From Flammeovirgaceae bacterium (GTDB taxonomy: Bacteria > Bacteroidota > Bacteroidia > Cytophagales > Cyclobacteriaceae): a stretch of DNA of 40,780 nucleotides. A model generated the notes under the pieces. That model saw only the letters and a list, made by a program, of their open reading frames with translations. It was not told where the DNA came from and searched no databases. The translations under genes were made by a program, and so were the position numbers. How positions within the stretch are numbered: position 1 is the stretch's first letter; each line of letters starts with the position of its first letter. Shown here in pieces: positions 24,867-32,679 of the stretch. Location: assembly GCA_023251155.1 (NCBI GenBank), contig JAHEZH010000042.1:1-40780 (forward strand). Reading direction: 5' to 3'.

Positions 24867-25418
24867 TTAAACTATCTCAGGTGTAGTCACATTATATCCT
24901 TCAAATGCCAGCAGCTTGCCCATATCGTTGTAGGCTTCATTTGCCGGTGGTGCAAAAGTGCCAAGACCATCTACATATCGGTTGAACATGCAGAATGCAG
25001 CAGCAATTAACACGGTATCATGAATTTCCCGATCAGTAGCCCCTTCGCTACGGGCCAGCTCCACATCGGATGGCAGAACAGCTTTACCGTTTTGTTGTAC
25101 TTTGTCGGCTATCTTCAGTAAGGTTCGCATCTTCGGTGAAAGCGGTGTGAGCACGCATCCGGCTTTGATATCGTCTATCAAAGAAAGATTGCCACCGTAA
25201 TGATGAGCGGCCACAGCTCCATGTGTGGTGTGGCAGAAATGACAGTTATTTCTGTAAGACACATAAGAGGCAATGATTTCGCGTTCTCCACGTGTCAGTG
25301 AGTTTTCATCACGCAAAAGGATTTCCGCCAGCTCGTTCAGCGGTTTTGCCGTTTCCGGCCGAAAGTGGAGTAAGCCTACTATACCAGGCAACTGTTCATT
25401 GACAGCAATGTGCGCCAT
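24867..25418 (-). CDS. AhpD-like / carboxymuconolactone-decarboxylase-family peroxidase-related protein
   Basis: The ATG at 25418 (MAHIAVNEQLPGIVGLLHFR) matches the usual family start and gives 183 residues; a start at 25442 adds eight atypical residues. The redox centre is Cys59-x-x-Cys62 with His66 in RNNCHFCHTTHGAV, the CxxC...H arrangement of AhpD-type enzymes. Such proteins reduce peroxides or recycle peroxiredoxins through the cysteine pair. It has no signal peptide, so it works in the cytoplasm. It is the first gene of the three-gene operon with the barrel and the PAP2 enzyme. The pairing of a cytoplasmic peroxide-handling protein with an exported haloperoxidase-type enzyme is suggestive but unproven. 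Confidence 0.85.
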   Translation of the reverse strand: MAHIAVNEQLPGIVGLLHFRPETAKPLNELAEILLRDENSLTRGEREIIASYVSYRNNCHFCHTTHGAVAAHHYGGNLSLIDDIKAGCVLTPLSPKMRTLLKIADKVQQNGKAVLPSDVELARSEGATDREIHDTVLIAAAFCMFNRYVDGLGTFAPPANEAYNDMGKLLAFEGYNVTTPEIV

Positions 25419-25524
25419 ACCAATAGAGTTCTGTAAATACAAGTAAAAATGTGTGTTACTAGCTGCGATCCGGAGCTAGCCAGAATCGCTTTACTTTATC
25501 CCTGAAAAGGAGATGAAGAGGAGA

Positions 25525-26064
25525 TTACGCTCGTTGCGGAGGATGAATAATGGAGGAGGCGAAAGAAGGTATCAGATTTTGGGGAGCAATGGAATAACCT
25601 GCTGCAATTTCCCAACCTGTTGAATGGGTATCTACCGCTATTGAAAATGAAATGTAATCCTTAATCAGCTGAAGCGTCTTTGCTCCTTGTTTTGAGCTTT
25701 CCGGCTTATCGGTAAATGTCTTTACATAATCCGCCAGGGCAGAATTAATCTTCTTGCTCTCATTGTCTTTCACGCACACAATACTGAGCGTATCCTGAAG
25801 CAGGCGTTGCTTTACCATGCGGTACACTTCACCATTGTGCTCAAATTCGCCATCCACGCGCTCAAAATCCTGCGAGTCGGTATAGTAGGGTACTGCTAAG
25901 GGGACTTTGAAAGTAATTGTTTCGGAAACATCGTAAGAGTCGTTATCGATTCTATGCACCAGTTCCTGAACGTTTTTGAAGCGTAACCCCACGAAAACGC
26001 CATAGTATCCCAGCACATTGAGCAGGAATAAGAAGAGCATTACTATGGAGAAAATCCGTTTCAT
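25525..26064 (-). CDS. Unknown protein with one N-terminal membrane helix
   Basis: The product is 179 residues. Residues of about 4-25 are hydrophobic (IFSIVMLFLFLLNVLGYYGVF) and look like an uncleaved anchor or a signal peptide. The rest is soluble and mixed, with a FERVDGEFEHNGEVYRMVKQ strand-turn-strand and a proline-rich end (SSIIHPPQRA). I do not recognise the family. It is on the same strand as the AhpD-like operon, ending about 105 bases before that operon starts, so cotranscription is possible, but no link is evident. The N-terminal helix and the sequence length are consistent with a small envelope protein. Confidence 0.65.
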   Translation of the reverse strand: MKRIFSIVMLFLFLLNVLGYYGVFVGLRFKNVQELVHRIDNDSYDVSETITFKVPLAVPYYTDSQDFERVDGEFEHNGEVYRMVKQRLLQDTLSIVCVKDNESKKINSALADYVKTFTDKPESSKQGAKTLQLIKDYISFSIAVDTHSTGWEIAAGYSIAPQNLIPSFASSIIHPPQRA

Positions 26065-26140
26065 TCAGCGGTTTGAAAGGCATAGATAAGAAGATAATTG
26101 AAAAGTTCAAACATCTCGCACAATAAATTGCACACGATTG

Positions 26141-26773
26141 CTAATGCAATGGCACATAAACTACCTTCTTGGTTTCAAAAAAATCCTCCTTAAAATAATC
26201 GGGGAGCTGATACAGACTGTAAGGTCTTTTCAGCTCATTCATCTCTTCGTCCAAGTCTCCGCCTTTGAGGTAAAGTATGCCGTTATCCAGTGCGTGAAGG
26301 GATTCTTCTTTTACTTTATTATTAATCCAGCCATAAAATTCCTTCATACGGGTAACCGCCCTGCTCACGATGAAATCATATTTGTTCCTGATTTGCTCCG
26401 CACGGATCTGTTCCCCTTTCACATTGGTGAGCCCTACCCCCTTGGCTACTTCATTGACTACCGTAATTTTCTTTCCAATGGAATCGACCAAATGGAATTG
26501 TGTTTGAGGGAACAAAATAGCGAGTGGTATTCCCGGAAAACCGCCCCCTGTTCCTACATCCAGAACGGCCGCTCCCGGCTGGAATGCCATCACTTTTGCA
26601 ATCCCTAATGAATGAAGGATGTGATTGGTATATACGTTCTCAACATCCTTGCGGGAGATCACATTGATCTTGTCATTCCACTCTTTATACAAATCGCCTA
26701 ACTGAGCAAATTGTTGCTTTTGTTTTTCAGTCAGGTCAGGGAAATAGTTAAATATAACGGATGCGTCTTGCAA
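26141..26773 (-). CDS. rsmG: 16S rRNA (guanine527-N7)-methyltransferase
   Basis: The TTG at 26773 gives 210 residues, the usual RsmG length, beginning with QDASVIFNYFPDLTEKQKQQF. Longer frames reaching 26911 would add an unrelated leader that runs into the divergent gene, so they are rejected. The methyltransferase fold shows VLDVGTGGGFPGIPLAILFP as the S-adenosylmethionine site, FHLVDSIGKKITVVNEVAKG, and FIVSRAVTRMKEFYGW. It methylates N7 of G527 in 16S rRNA; loss is known to give low-level streptomycin resistance. Its start is 37 bases from the start of the divergent serine hydrolase gene. Function is firm; the exact start is probable. Confidence 0.92.
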   Translation of the reverse strand: MQDASVIFNYFPDLTEKQKQQFAQLGDLYKEWNDKINVISRKDVENVYTNHILHSLGIAKVMAFQPGAAVLDVGTGGGFPGIPLAILFPQTQFHLVDSIGKKITVVNEVAKGVGLTNVKGEQIRAEQIRNKYDFIVSRAVTRMKEFYGWINNKVKEESLHALDNGILYLKGGDLDEEMNELKRPYSLYQLPDYFKEDFFETKKVVYVPLH

Positions 26774-26810
26774 GGGGGAAATGGTTATTTTTAATCGACT
26801 CAAAATTAGA

Positions 26811-27929
26811 ATGAAACCGTTTACCAAACTACTTCCGCTCTTTCTTTTAGGTATCCTCTTTTTATCCTCCTGCAGGAAGAAACCGGTTTCAATCACCAGG
26901 CAAATCGACACCCTCTTTTCTTCAGCACCTGACTTCAGTGGTGTTTTGCTGATCGCCGAAAAAGGAAAGCCGGTTTATCACAAAGCCTTTGGTTTTGAAG
27001 ATTTTGATAAGCAGAAAAAGACAGACACCACTTCGGTATTTGAACTTGCTTCTGTCTCCAAGCAATTTACTGCCATGACGATCATGATGCTGAAGGAACG
27101 AGGTAAACTGAATTACGATGACTCCGTTGCAAAGTACATTCCCGGATTGCCTTATCCTGGTGTTACCATTCGTCATCTTCTTAATCACACTTCAGGCCTG
27201 CCCGATTACCAGGAAGTGATGGAAAAAAACTGGGATAAAAGTAAAGTAGCCGGCAACGACGATAATATCGAATACCTTATAAAGTATCGCCCACTGAAAC
27301 ACTTCCGGCCAGGAAGGGCGTATGAATATAGTAATACAGGGTATATGCTTTTGGCAAGTATCACCGAAAAAGTAGCGCAGCAAGACTTCATTGATTTTTG
27401 TCGGGAGAACATTTTCACCCCCTTGCAAATGACCACTACAAATATTCGGCTACAGCGTGAGAAAGCGCAACTCCCTAATATGGCATGGGGCTATATTTAT
27501 AAGCGGGATAAGCACCGGTATGTGCGGGCGGATTCATTTCCCAAATACAATTACACGATATGGTTAGGCCATCGTACCGGCCCTGGAAGGATAAGCTCTA
27601 CCACTGCCGATCTGTTGAAATGGGACAGAGCCCTCTACACAGAAAAGTTAGTAAAGAAAGCAACTCTGGAAGAAGCCTTTACCGCAGCGAAATTAAAAAA
27701 CGGATTGCCATCCTTGTATGGTTTTGGCTGGGCCCTGGAAACGCACCCTCTACTGGGCAGAGTAGTTCGGCATAGCGGAAATAATCCCGGTTACCGGACA
27801 CACATTATCCGCTACATCGATGCCGACAAAACGATCATCCTGTTGTGCAACAATGAACACAAAAAATATCAGGAAATAGTGAAAGGAGTAGAACAGATTG
27901 TCGGCTCTTATCGCGAAATCACTCCATAA
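26811..27929 (+). CDS. Class C beta-lactamase-type serine hydrolase, lipoprotein
   Basis: The ATG at 26811 gives 372 residues and a lipoprotein signal peptide (LFLSSC, Cys21). The catalytic motifs of the beta-lactamase/penicillin-binding family are in order: Ser81-x-x-Lys84 in ELASVSKQFTAM, Tyr-Ser-Asn in YEYSNTGYMLLA, and HSGNNPGYRTHI in place of the KTG box. It is probably tethered in the periplasm or on the cell surface. Members include D-amino-acid peptidases, esterases and beta-lactamases; the substrate is unknown. The gene converges with the sigma factor gene with only 13 bases between stops. Confidence 0.88.
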   Translation: MKPFTKLLPLFLLGILFLSSCRKKPVSITRQIDTLFSSAPDFSGVLLIAEKGKPVYHKAFGFEDFDKQKKTDTTSVFELASVSKQFTAMTIMMLKERGKLNYDDSVAKYIPGLPYPGVTIRHLLNHTSGLPDYQEVMEKNWDKSKVAGNDDNIEYLIKYRPLKHFRPGRAYEYSNTGYMLLASITEKVAQQDFIDFCRENIFTPLQMTTTNIRLQREKAQLPNMAWGYIYKRDKHRYVRADSFPKYNYTIWLGHRTGPGRISSTTADLLKWDRALYTEKLVKKATLEEAFTAAKLKNGLPSLYGFGWALETHPLLGRVVRHSGNNPGYRTHIIRYIDADKTIILLCNNEHKKYQEIVKGVEQIVGSYREITP

Positions 27930-27942
27930 ATGGAAACAGCGA

Positions 27943-28554
27943 TCAGATGTGTTCTTTTTTGTTCTTAATCAGATCGTACATCAATTCGCGGGCACGGTGT
28001 AGCTGCGCTTTTACTGTACCCAGCGGAGCTTCCAGCTCTACAGCAATTTCTTCGTACGATAATTCATTGAAGTAGCGGAGGCGTACCAGTTTTTGATACT
28101 TGGGTGGAAGCATGTTTACAAACACCTGTATCAGTTCTTCTTTTTGCCCTTTGATGGCCTCCTCCTGCGGATCCGGGTTAATATCCTCCACATCGATGGA
28201 TACCGACTGACCATCATCATCAGTATAGGTATTTTCAATGCTGAGTGTATTGAGTTTCTTCTTGCGGATGAAATCGATGGTATTGTTCGTAGCAATGCGG
28301 AACAGCCAGGTGCTGAACGTAAAATCTTTTTTAAACTTATGAAGACTGCGAAAAGCCTTGGCGAACGACTCGATGGTAAGGTCCTCAGCATCATCCACAT
28401 TGCGCACCATCTTCAGTATCATATGATACACCGGACGTTTGTAGCGCTGCAGGAGTTTAGCATACGCCTTATCATCACCTACTACGGCTAAATCGATCAG
28501 CTTAAAATCTTCGAGCGCTTTAGATGAAAACCGGCCTTCTTCTAGTTCTTCCAT
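27943..28554 (-). CDS. ECF-type RNA polymerase sigma factor
   Basis: The product is 203 residues. Region 2 (about 25-95) has YHMILKMVRNVDDAEDLTIE and FSTWLFRIATNNTIDFIRKK, the -10 recognition helix. Region 4 (about 140-195) has LPPKYQKLVRLRYFNELSYE and LGTVKAQLHRAREL, a helix-turn-helix for the -35 element. It has no recognisable anti-sigma gene next to it; instead its start overlaps the glycosyltransferase gene by 13 bases. The linker between the regions is acidic (VSIDVEDINPDPQEE). Targets are unknown. Confidence 0.93.
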   Translation of the reverse strand: MEELEEGRFSSKALEDFKLIDLAVVGDDKAYAKLLQRYKRPVYHMILKMVRNVDDAEDLTIESFAKAFRSLHKFKKDFTFSTWLFRIATNNTIDFIRKKKLNTLSIENTYTDDDGQSVSIDVEDINPDPQEEAIKGQKEELIQVFVNMLPPKYQKLVRLRYFNELSYEEIAVELEAPLGTVKAQLHRARELMYDLIKNKKEHI

Positions 28555-29663
28555 CGTATTTTTTTGGATACCAAGGCCACAGGGCCAGCGACAAGATAAT
28601 AAAAGGCGTATATAAAATCTAAAAATGGCGTTTTCCAGGCTTCAAATTCATCTCCGAATTTCTTTACGGCAACATGAAAGAGTGACGAAAGAAGTATCCA
28701 GCGAAGCACGAACCCACCCAAAAGCACGTAAAGCAGGGGACTGAAAAACGAGAATGGTAACACAAAAATCCAGGTCAAAATCCAGGTAACGGAAAACATA
28801 CCCAGTCCTATACGGTCAACCAACTTATAATGTTTCCCTACCGACAGATGTCTTAGCTTTTGATAATAAAAATTTGTCCAGGTTTCCTTGGGTTTCGATT
28901 TAACAAGCGATTCGTTACCCAGGCACACCCGCGTATTCGTTGCGTTAGCATGTTCATTCACAAATAAGTCATCATCTCCACCCGTTACGCCCAAGTGCGT
29001 ATTAAAGCCTTTATTATTGATAAAGAGTGACTTACGGTAGGCAAGATTGCGACCTACGCCCATATAGGGCTTGCCTAACAAGGCCCATCCGGTGTACTGA
29101 ATAGCGGTAAGGAACGATTCAAAGCGTATAAAATCATTCAGTATGCCTTTTTGTTTCTGGTAAGGGGATATACCCAGCACTATTTGCACCTGATCGTCAA
29201 ATTCCTGGCTCATGGAAGAAATCCAGTTTTCGCTTTCCGGGCGGCAGTCTGCATCGGTTAGCACTACCCACTCATATTTTGCTGCCTTTATGCCTAAAGT
29301 CAATGCGAATTTCTTGCCATTGATATGTTCAGGGGTCTGCTGCACACGCACCATCTTGAGACGGGGGTGTTGTTGTGTAGCTTCCAGCAGGTAGTCAAAC
29401 GTGTCATCGTTGCTCCTGTCTTCCACGATGATCACCTCAAATTCAGGATAGTTCTGATTCAGTAATTGAGGGATTAGTTCTTTCAGGTTCTGCTCCTCGT
29501 CATGTGCACATACTATAATGGATACAGGCACTCTGCTGGCAGGATTACCGGGTTTCCTCCTTGCCAAAGCAATCAAAAAAGAGAGAATATAAATTACCTG
29601 AACAGATAAAATACTTAGAGCGACTATTTCGGGTATCAAAACGCTTGAAAAATTGGAAGGCAA
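28542..29663 (-). CDS. Membrane glycosyltransferase, family 2
   Basis: The product is 373 residues. An N-terminal membrane helix (about 13-36) precedes the GT-A domain: PVSIIVCAHDEEQNLKELIP, then VIIVEDRSNDDTFDYL, then the metal-binding LTDADCRPES. GGDDDLFVNEHA and YYQKLRHLSVGKHYK near residues 230-280 correspond to the base and acceptor-site motifs. Three C-terminal membrane helices follow (about 285-375). It probably transfers a sugar to an envelope glycan or lipid carrier; the donor is unknown. It overlaps the sigma factor gene by 13 bases, which ties a sugar-transferring enzyme to a regulator in one transcript. Confidence 0.9.
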   Translation of the reverse strand: MPSNFSSVLIPEIVALSILSVQVIYILSFLIALARRKPGNPASRVPVSIIVCAHDEEQNLKELIPQLLNQNYPEFEVIIVEDRSNDDTFDYLLEATQQHPRLKMVRVQQTPEHINGKKFALTLGIKAAKYEWVVLTDADCRPESENWISSMSQEFDDQVQIVLGISPYQKQKGILNDFIRFESFLTAIQYTGWALLGKPYMGVGRNLAYRKSLFINNKGFNTHLGVTGGDDDLFVNEHANATNTRVCLGNESLVKSKPKETWTNFYYQKLRHLSVGKHYKLVDRIGLGMFSVTWILTWIFVLPFSFFSPLLYVLLGGFVLRWILLSSLFHVAVKKFGDEFEAWKTPFLDFIYAFYYLVAGPVALVSKKIRWKN

Positions 29664-29693
29664 ATATACTCCTTCGCTATCAAGTTCACGGGG

Positions 29694-29984
29694 CTAAAGA
29701 TCAAAAAGATCAGCAAAGTGGGTTTTGAGGCCCTCTCTGAAAGTACGGCTCATTTTCAGCCTTGTTTTGTTTTTAAGGGTAATAAAGTACTCACCGTTGA
29801 AATGTGGCTCAAACTCCTGGATGATATCGATATTGACAATAGAAGAACGATGGATTCGGACAAATTTTCCCGGGTACAGTTTCTCTTCCAGTTCGTGCAG
29901 CCGGTAATTGATCAGGTGACTTGTGGTTTCTGTGTGCAGGATTACATAGTCACCTGACGCTTCGAACCAGTAGGTGTCATCCAT
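29694..29984 (-). CDS. LytTR DNA-binding domain protein, possibly 5'-frameshifted
   Basis: From the ATG at 29984 the product is 96 residues and consists only of a LytTR domain: WFEASGDYVILHTETTSHLI, KLYPGKFVRIHRSSIVNID, and FITLKNKTRLKMSRTFREGL. The same frame stays open upstream to a TAA at about 30065-30067 and encodes KQGNPDFINRILIKETKRV and YYVK, which is the expected first strand of the domain, but contains no standard start codon. An ATG at 30063-30061 begins in another frame and reads ATG GCT CTT TAA; a +1 shift at CTT-TAA would join it to the domain. The receiver domain usual for LytTR regulators is absent. It could be frameshifted, truncated, or start at a rare codon. Confidence 0.75.
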   Translation of the reverse strand: MDDTYWFEASGDYVILHTETTSHLINYRLHELEEKLYPGKFVRIHRSSIVNIDIIQEFEPHFNGEYFITLKNKTRLKMSRTFREGLKTHFADLFDL

Positions 29985-30293
29985 TTTAACATAATATACT
30001 CTCTTCGTCTCTTTGATTAAGATGCGATTGATGAAATCAGGATTCCCTTGTTTAAAGAGCCATTATTAAAGAGTTCGGCCTGATTTTTTTTATGAGTGAT
30101 TAAACGCGCTTCTATACAGGGCTAATTCAAAACGATCTTCATCAAGAAGATTTCAATAAATCATTCATCACCCACTAATGATACCGCAGAATTAGTAATA
30201 GTTAATTCAATAAAAAACAACAACATATGCTGATCCAAAGTACTTCTCTTCGCCCCTTAACACCATATGCCCTATTTAAGGTGATCTATATAT

Positions 30294-30357
30294 ACCCCAC
30301 TTTGTGTTACATGAATCCGTATCAATGATTCCTTTCATCGTTTGAAAAACCCCACTT
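30294..30357 (+). promoter_or_regulatory. Two direct ACCCCACTT motifs upstream of the atypical response regulator gene
   Basis: The 360-base gap between the LytTR region and the regulator gene at 30423 has no gene. It holds two direct copies of ACCCCACTT at 30294-30302 and 30349-30357, 55 bases apart and about 70-130 bases before the start codon. It also holds a small ATCTTC/GAAGAT inverted repeat near 30133-30151. Related ACCCCA motifs occur before susC. They may be binding sites of the encoded LuxR-type regulator; this is inference. Confidence 0.35.
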
Positions 30358-30422
30358 ATAGATTTCACACCTCAAATGCATTTTCTTATGACGTAATTGG
30401 TATTACACAAACAAACGTTACT

Positions 30423-31076
30423 ATGAATAAATTTAAACGAAGGATTGTGATTATAGAACACGATGAAAAATTTCGTAGTCTAATAAGTTCGATGATTGAC
30501 GCCTCCGGACAATATTCACTGGTGAATCAATATACAGAATGCGAGGAAGCATTATCCAATGTTAAGAAAGATTTCCCTGACATTATCGTAATGAATATTG
30601 ACTTCCCCAAAATGAAGGGAACAGATGCAATACCAGAAATCAAACGGGTCTTTCCACAAATCAACATATTGGTTGTAACCGATTACCAAGATGAGGAAAT
30701 TGTTTTTAATGCATTGAGTGCCGGAGCAAATGGATACATACTCCGAGATTCATGGGCATACAATTTTATGATTCACCTGAATGAAATCGCCCAAGGAGGC
30801 TCCCCACTAAGCCCTTCTATTGCAAAAATAATTGTTGAGTCCATGCACGTTTCCCGCATCTCTCCGCTTACCTCGCGCGAAGGTCAGGTGCTTAAACTAA
30901 TTACACAGGGAAATTCGTACAGTCGTATTGCAAATGAGCTCCATATTTCAAAAGAGACCTCTAAGTCTCATATCAGAAACATCTATCGGAAGCTGAATGT
31001 AAAAAGTAAATCGGAAGTAGTTAGAAAAGCCTTTGAAGAACGGATTGTTACTTCTGTAGGATCATCTTTAAGATAG
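30423..31076 (+). CDS. LuxR-type response regulator with a degenerate receiver
   Basis: The ATG at 30423 gives 217 residues; a longer frame from 30342 adds a non-conserved leader. The receiver (about 8-125) keeps Thr86 but has lost the phosphorylation chemistry: the phospho-acceptor Asp is Asn58 in DIIVMNIDFPKMKG, the conserved Lys is Arg108 in GYILRDSW, and the acidic pair reads Glu12-His13. Residues of about 148-205 are a LuxR helix-turn-helix: LTSREGQVLKLITQGNSYSR, then IANELHISKETSKSHIRNIY. The regulator probably works without phosphorylation. It faces SusD/SusC across a shared terminator. Control of that pair is a guess based on motifs and position. Confidence 0.9.
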   Translation: MNKFKRRIVIIEHDEKFRSLISSMIDASGQYSLVNQYTECEEALSNVKKDFPDIIVMNIDFPKMKGTDAIPEIKRVFPQINILVVTDYQDEEIVFNALSAGANGYILRDSWAYNFMIHLNEIAQGGSPLSPSIAKIIVESMHVSRISPLTSREGQVLKLITQGNSYSRIANELHISKETSKSHIRNIYRKLNVKSKSEVVRKAFEERIVTSVGSSLR

Positions 31077-31106
31077 AATATTGCCATTTCAGACGGACAG
31101 ATTTAT

Positions 31107-31145
31107 AAATAAAGAGGCCGCCTATAATAGGCGGCCTCTTTATTT
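31107..31145. terminator. Strong bidirectional terminator between the regulator and susD
   Basis: An 18-bp perfect inverted repeat with a three-base TAA loop: arms 31107-31124 and 31128-31145, with core AGAGGCCGCCTA/TAGGCGGCCTCT flanked by A and T runs on both sides. It can end the regulator transcript (plus) and the SusCD transcript (minus). Confidence 0.92.
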
Positions 31146-31162
31146 TATGTGGATGATTAAAA

Positions 31163-32662
31163 TTACTTAAATACCTCGGTCTTTTCGAATAACCCTGGTG
31201 TAGGGTTTGGTGCAGACGTATTTGAATTTATTTCTGCTTGGGAAATGATGAATCGTTGAGGAATTTCGGTACCCGTATTTGGTGTGATCCCTAATACTGC
31301 CCAGTTCTGCTTACCTGCAAATGAACCGAATCCTTTTCTTCTCATATCATTAAACACTTCAATTGTACCGAGAAGAGATACGTATTTTTCTTCAATAATT
31401 TCTCTATATAAAGCATCTGCCGGAGCAATGTTATCGGCATTTTCTATTCCACCATTAGCAAAATCAGTTGCTGTGTAGGCAAGATAACTTCCTGCGCCCG
31501 AATAATATGCCGGATTGAGATATCCTCCATCGTTTAAGTATGCACGATAGTCATTCAATACATCTAAAGCAGCATTAAATCCTACAACACGAAGAGTTGC
31601 TTCGGCAAGAATAAGTTGATTCTCACGATAAGCAATAATTGCCCAGCCTGTGTTCGTTCCAAAATATCCATCTGGCGCACCCCAGTCATACTCTGAATAA
31701 TAATTTGGTTCATAACCACTTGCATAATTTTCGTCAGTGATGTAGCTGTAATTATAACGATCAGATTCATCTGTTTTCGCATTATTTCTGTTATAAGTTT
31801 CTGTGCTACTTGGATCAATCAATCTCGGAGCAAATGCATCTGTAGCCGCCAGATAACCCGGACGATCATATACCATGAAAGAATAGTAAATATTAAAATT
31901 GGATAGATAAATATCTCCATGGGGCGCGACTAGATCCATAGATGGATCAGTAAGTCCAAGATTTGCTGCATCAATTGCATTCTGATATTGACCTAAATGC
32001 AAATAGATTTTTGCTTTGGTGGTATTTGCCACTGCTTTCCAGATAGCATCATTTGAAGCTGCGCCAGAATAGAAAAAATCTCCTTCATAAGAAGTTCCTG
32101 CAGCAGCGCCTGCAATATTTGCCTGGGCTGTATTAAGTAATACCAGTGCGGCATTATAAACATCCAATTGTTTATCAAAAGCAGGATTTGGGAAATCTAC
32201 CAAATCATTGGCTTGGGAATAAGGAATATCCCCAAAAACGGATGCCGTAGTCACCATGGCGTGCGCTTCCAGAATCTGAGCTAATGCCAGGGCTCTTTTA
32301 TTATTTACTACTAGCGCTTTCTCCTGAGCAATACGAAGAGCTTTTAAAACACCAGCATAAATATTACTCCACGCATTGTCATAATCCGGTGCTGTGCTTG
32401 TATAATTATTCAAGGCCACATACTGCCGATCAACGCCTGTGAATTGACTTGTCCACATACCTGCGATTCTTGCCAATTCACCTTCCATGAAACCAATATA
32501 AGCTACTTCACCGGAATTAATCACTTGTCCAAGTGAAGCATTTACAGGTTGAGTTGGATCAAATTCACTTACTCCCTCTGTGTATTTTTCGCACGCACTG
32601 ATTACAGCTCCTAAAGCGAAAATTACTATAACTTTTTTCAGGGATTTTAGATAATTTCTCAT
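31163..32662 (-). CDS. SusD-like outer-membrane lipoprotein
   Basis: The ATG at 32662 gives 499 residues and a lipoprotein signal peptide (VIFALGAVISAC, Cys24); a GTG at 32671 is three codons upstream. The body has SusD/RagB features: EFDPTQPVNASLGQ near the start, WSNIYAGVLKALRIAQEKAL and ILEAHAMVTTASVFGDIPYS as TPR-like helices, AIWKAVANTTKAKIYLHLGQ, and GWAIIAYRENQLILAEATLR with EEKYVSLLGTIEVFNDMRRK. It most resembles the SusD-like_2 branch. SusD proteins form the lid of the SusC barrel and bind the nutrient at the surface. It is 17 bases from susC. No degradative enzyme lies next to the pair, so the substrate is unknown. Confidence 0.93.
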   Translation of the reverse strand: MRNYLKSLKKVIVIFALGAVISACEKYTEGVSEFDPTQPVNASLGQVINSGEVAYIGFMEGELARIAGMWTSQFTGVDRQYVALNNYTSTAPDYDNAWSNIYAGVLKALRIAQEKALVVNNKRALALAQILEAHAMVTTASVFGDIPYSQANDLVDFPNPAFDKQLDVYNAALVLLNTAQANIAGAAAGTSYEGDFFYSGAASNDAIWKAVANTTKAKIYLHLGQYQNAIDAANLGLTDPSMDLVAPHGDIYLSNFNIYYSFMVYDRPGYLAATDAFAPRLIDPSSTETYNRNNAKTDESDRYNYSYITDENYASGYEPNYYSEYDWGAPDGYFGTNTGWAIIAYRENQLILAEATLRVVGFNAALDVLNDYRAYLNDGGYLNPAYYSGAGSYLAYTATDFANGGIENADNIAPADALYREIIEEKYVSLLGTIEVFNDMRRKGFGSFAGKQNWAVLGITPNTGTEIPQRFIISQAEINSNTSAPNPTPGLFEKTEVFK

Positions 32663-32679
32663 ATTCGACACTTTAAGAA

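Noticed and set aside
30342-30422. A 27-residue N-terminal extension of the LuxR-type regulator
   Set aside because: The extension is not part of the receiver fold, covers one of the ACCCCACTT motifs, and the ATG at 30423 gives the normal receiver start.
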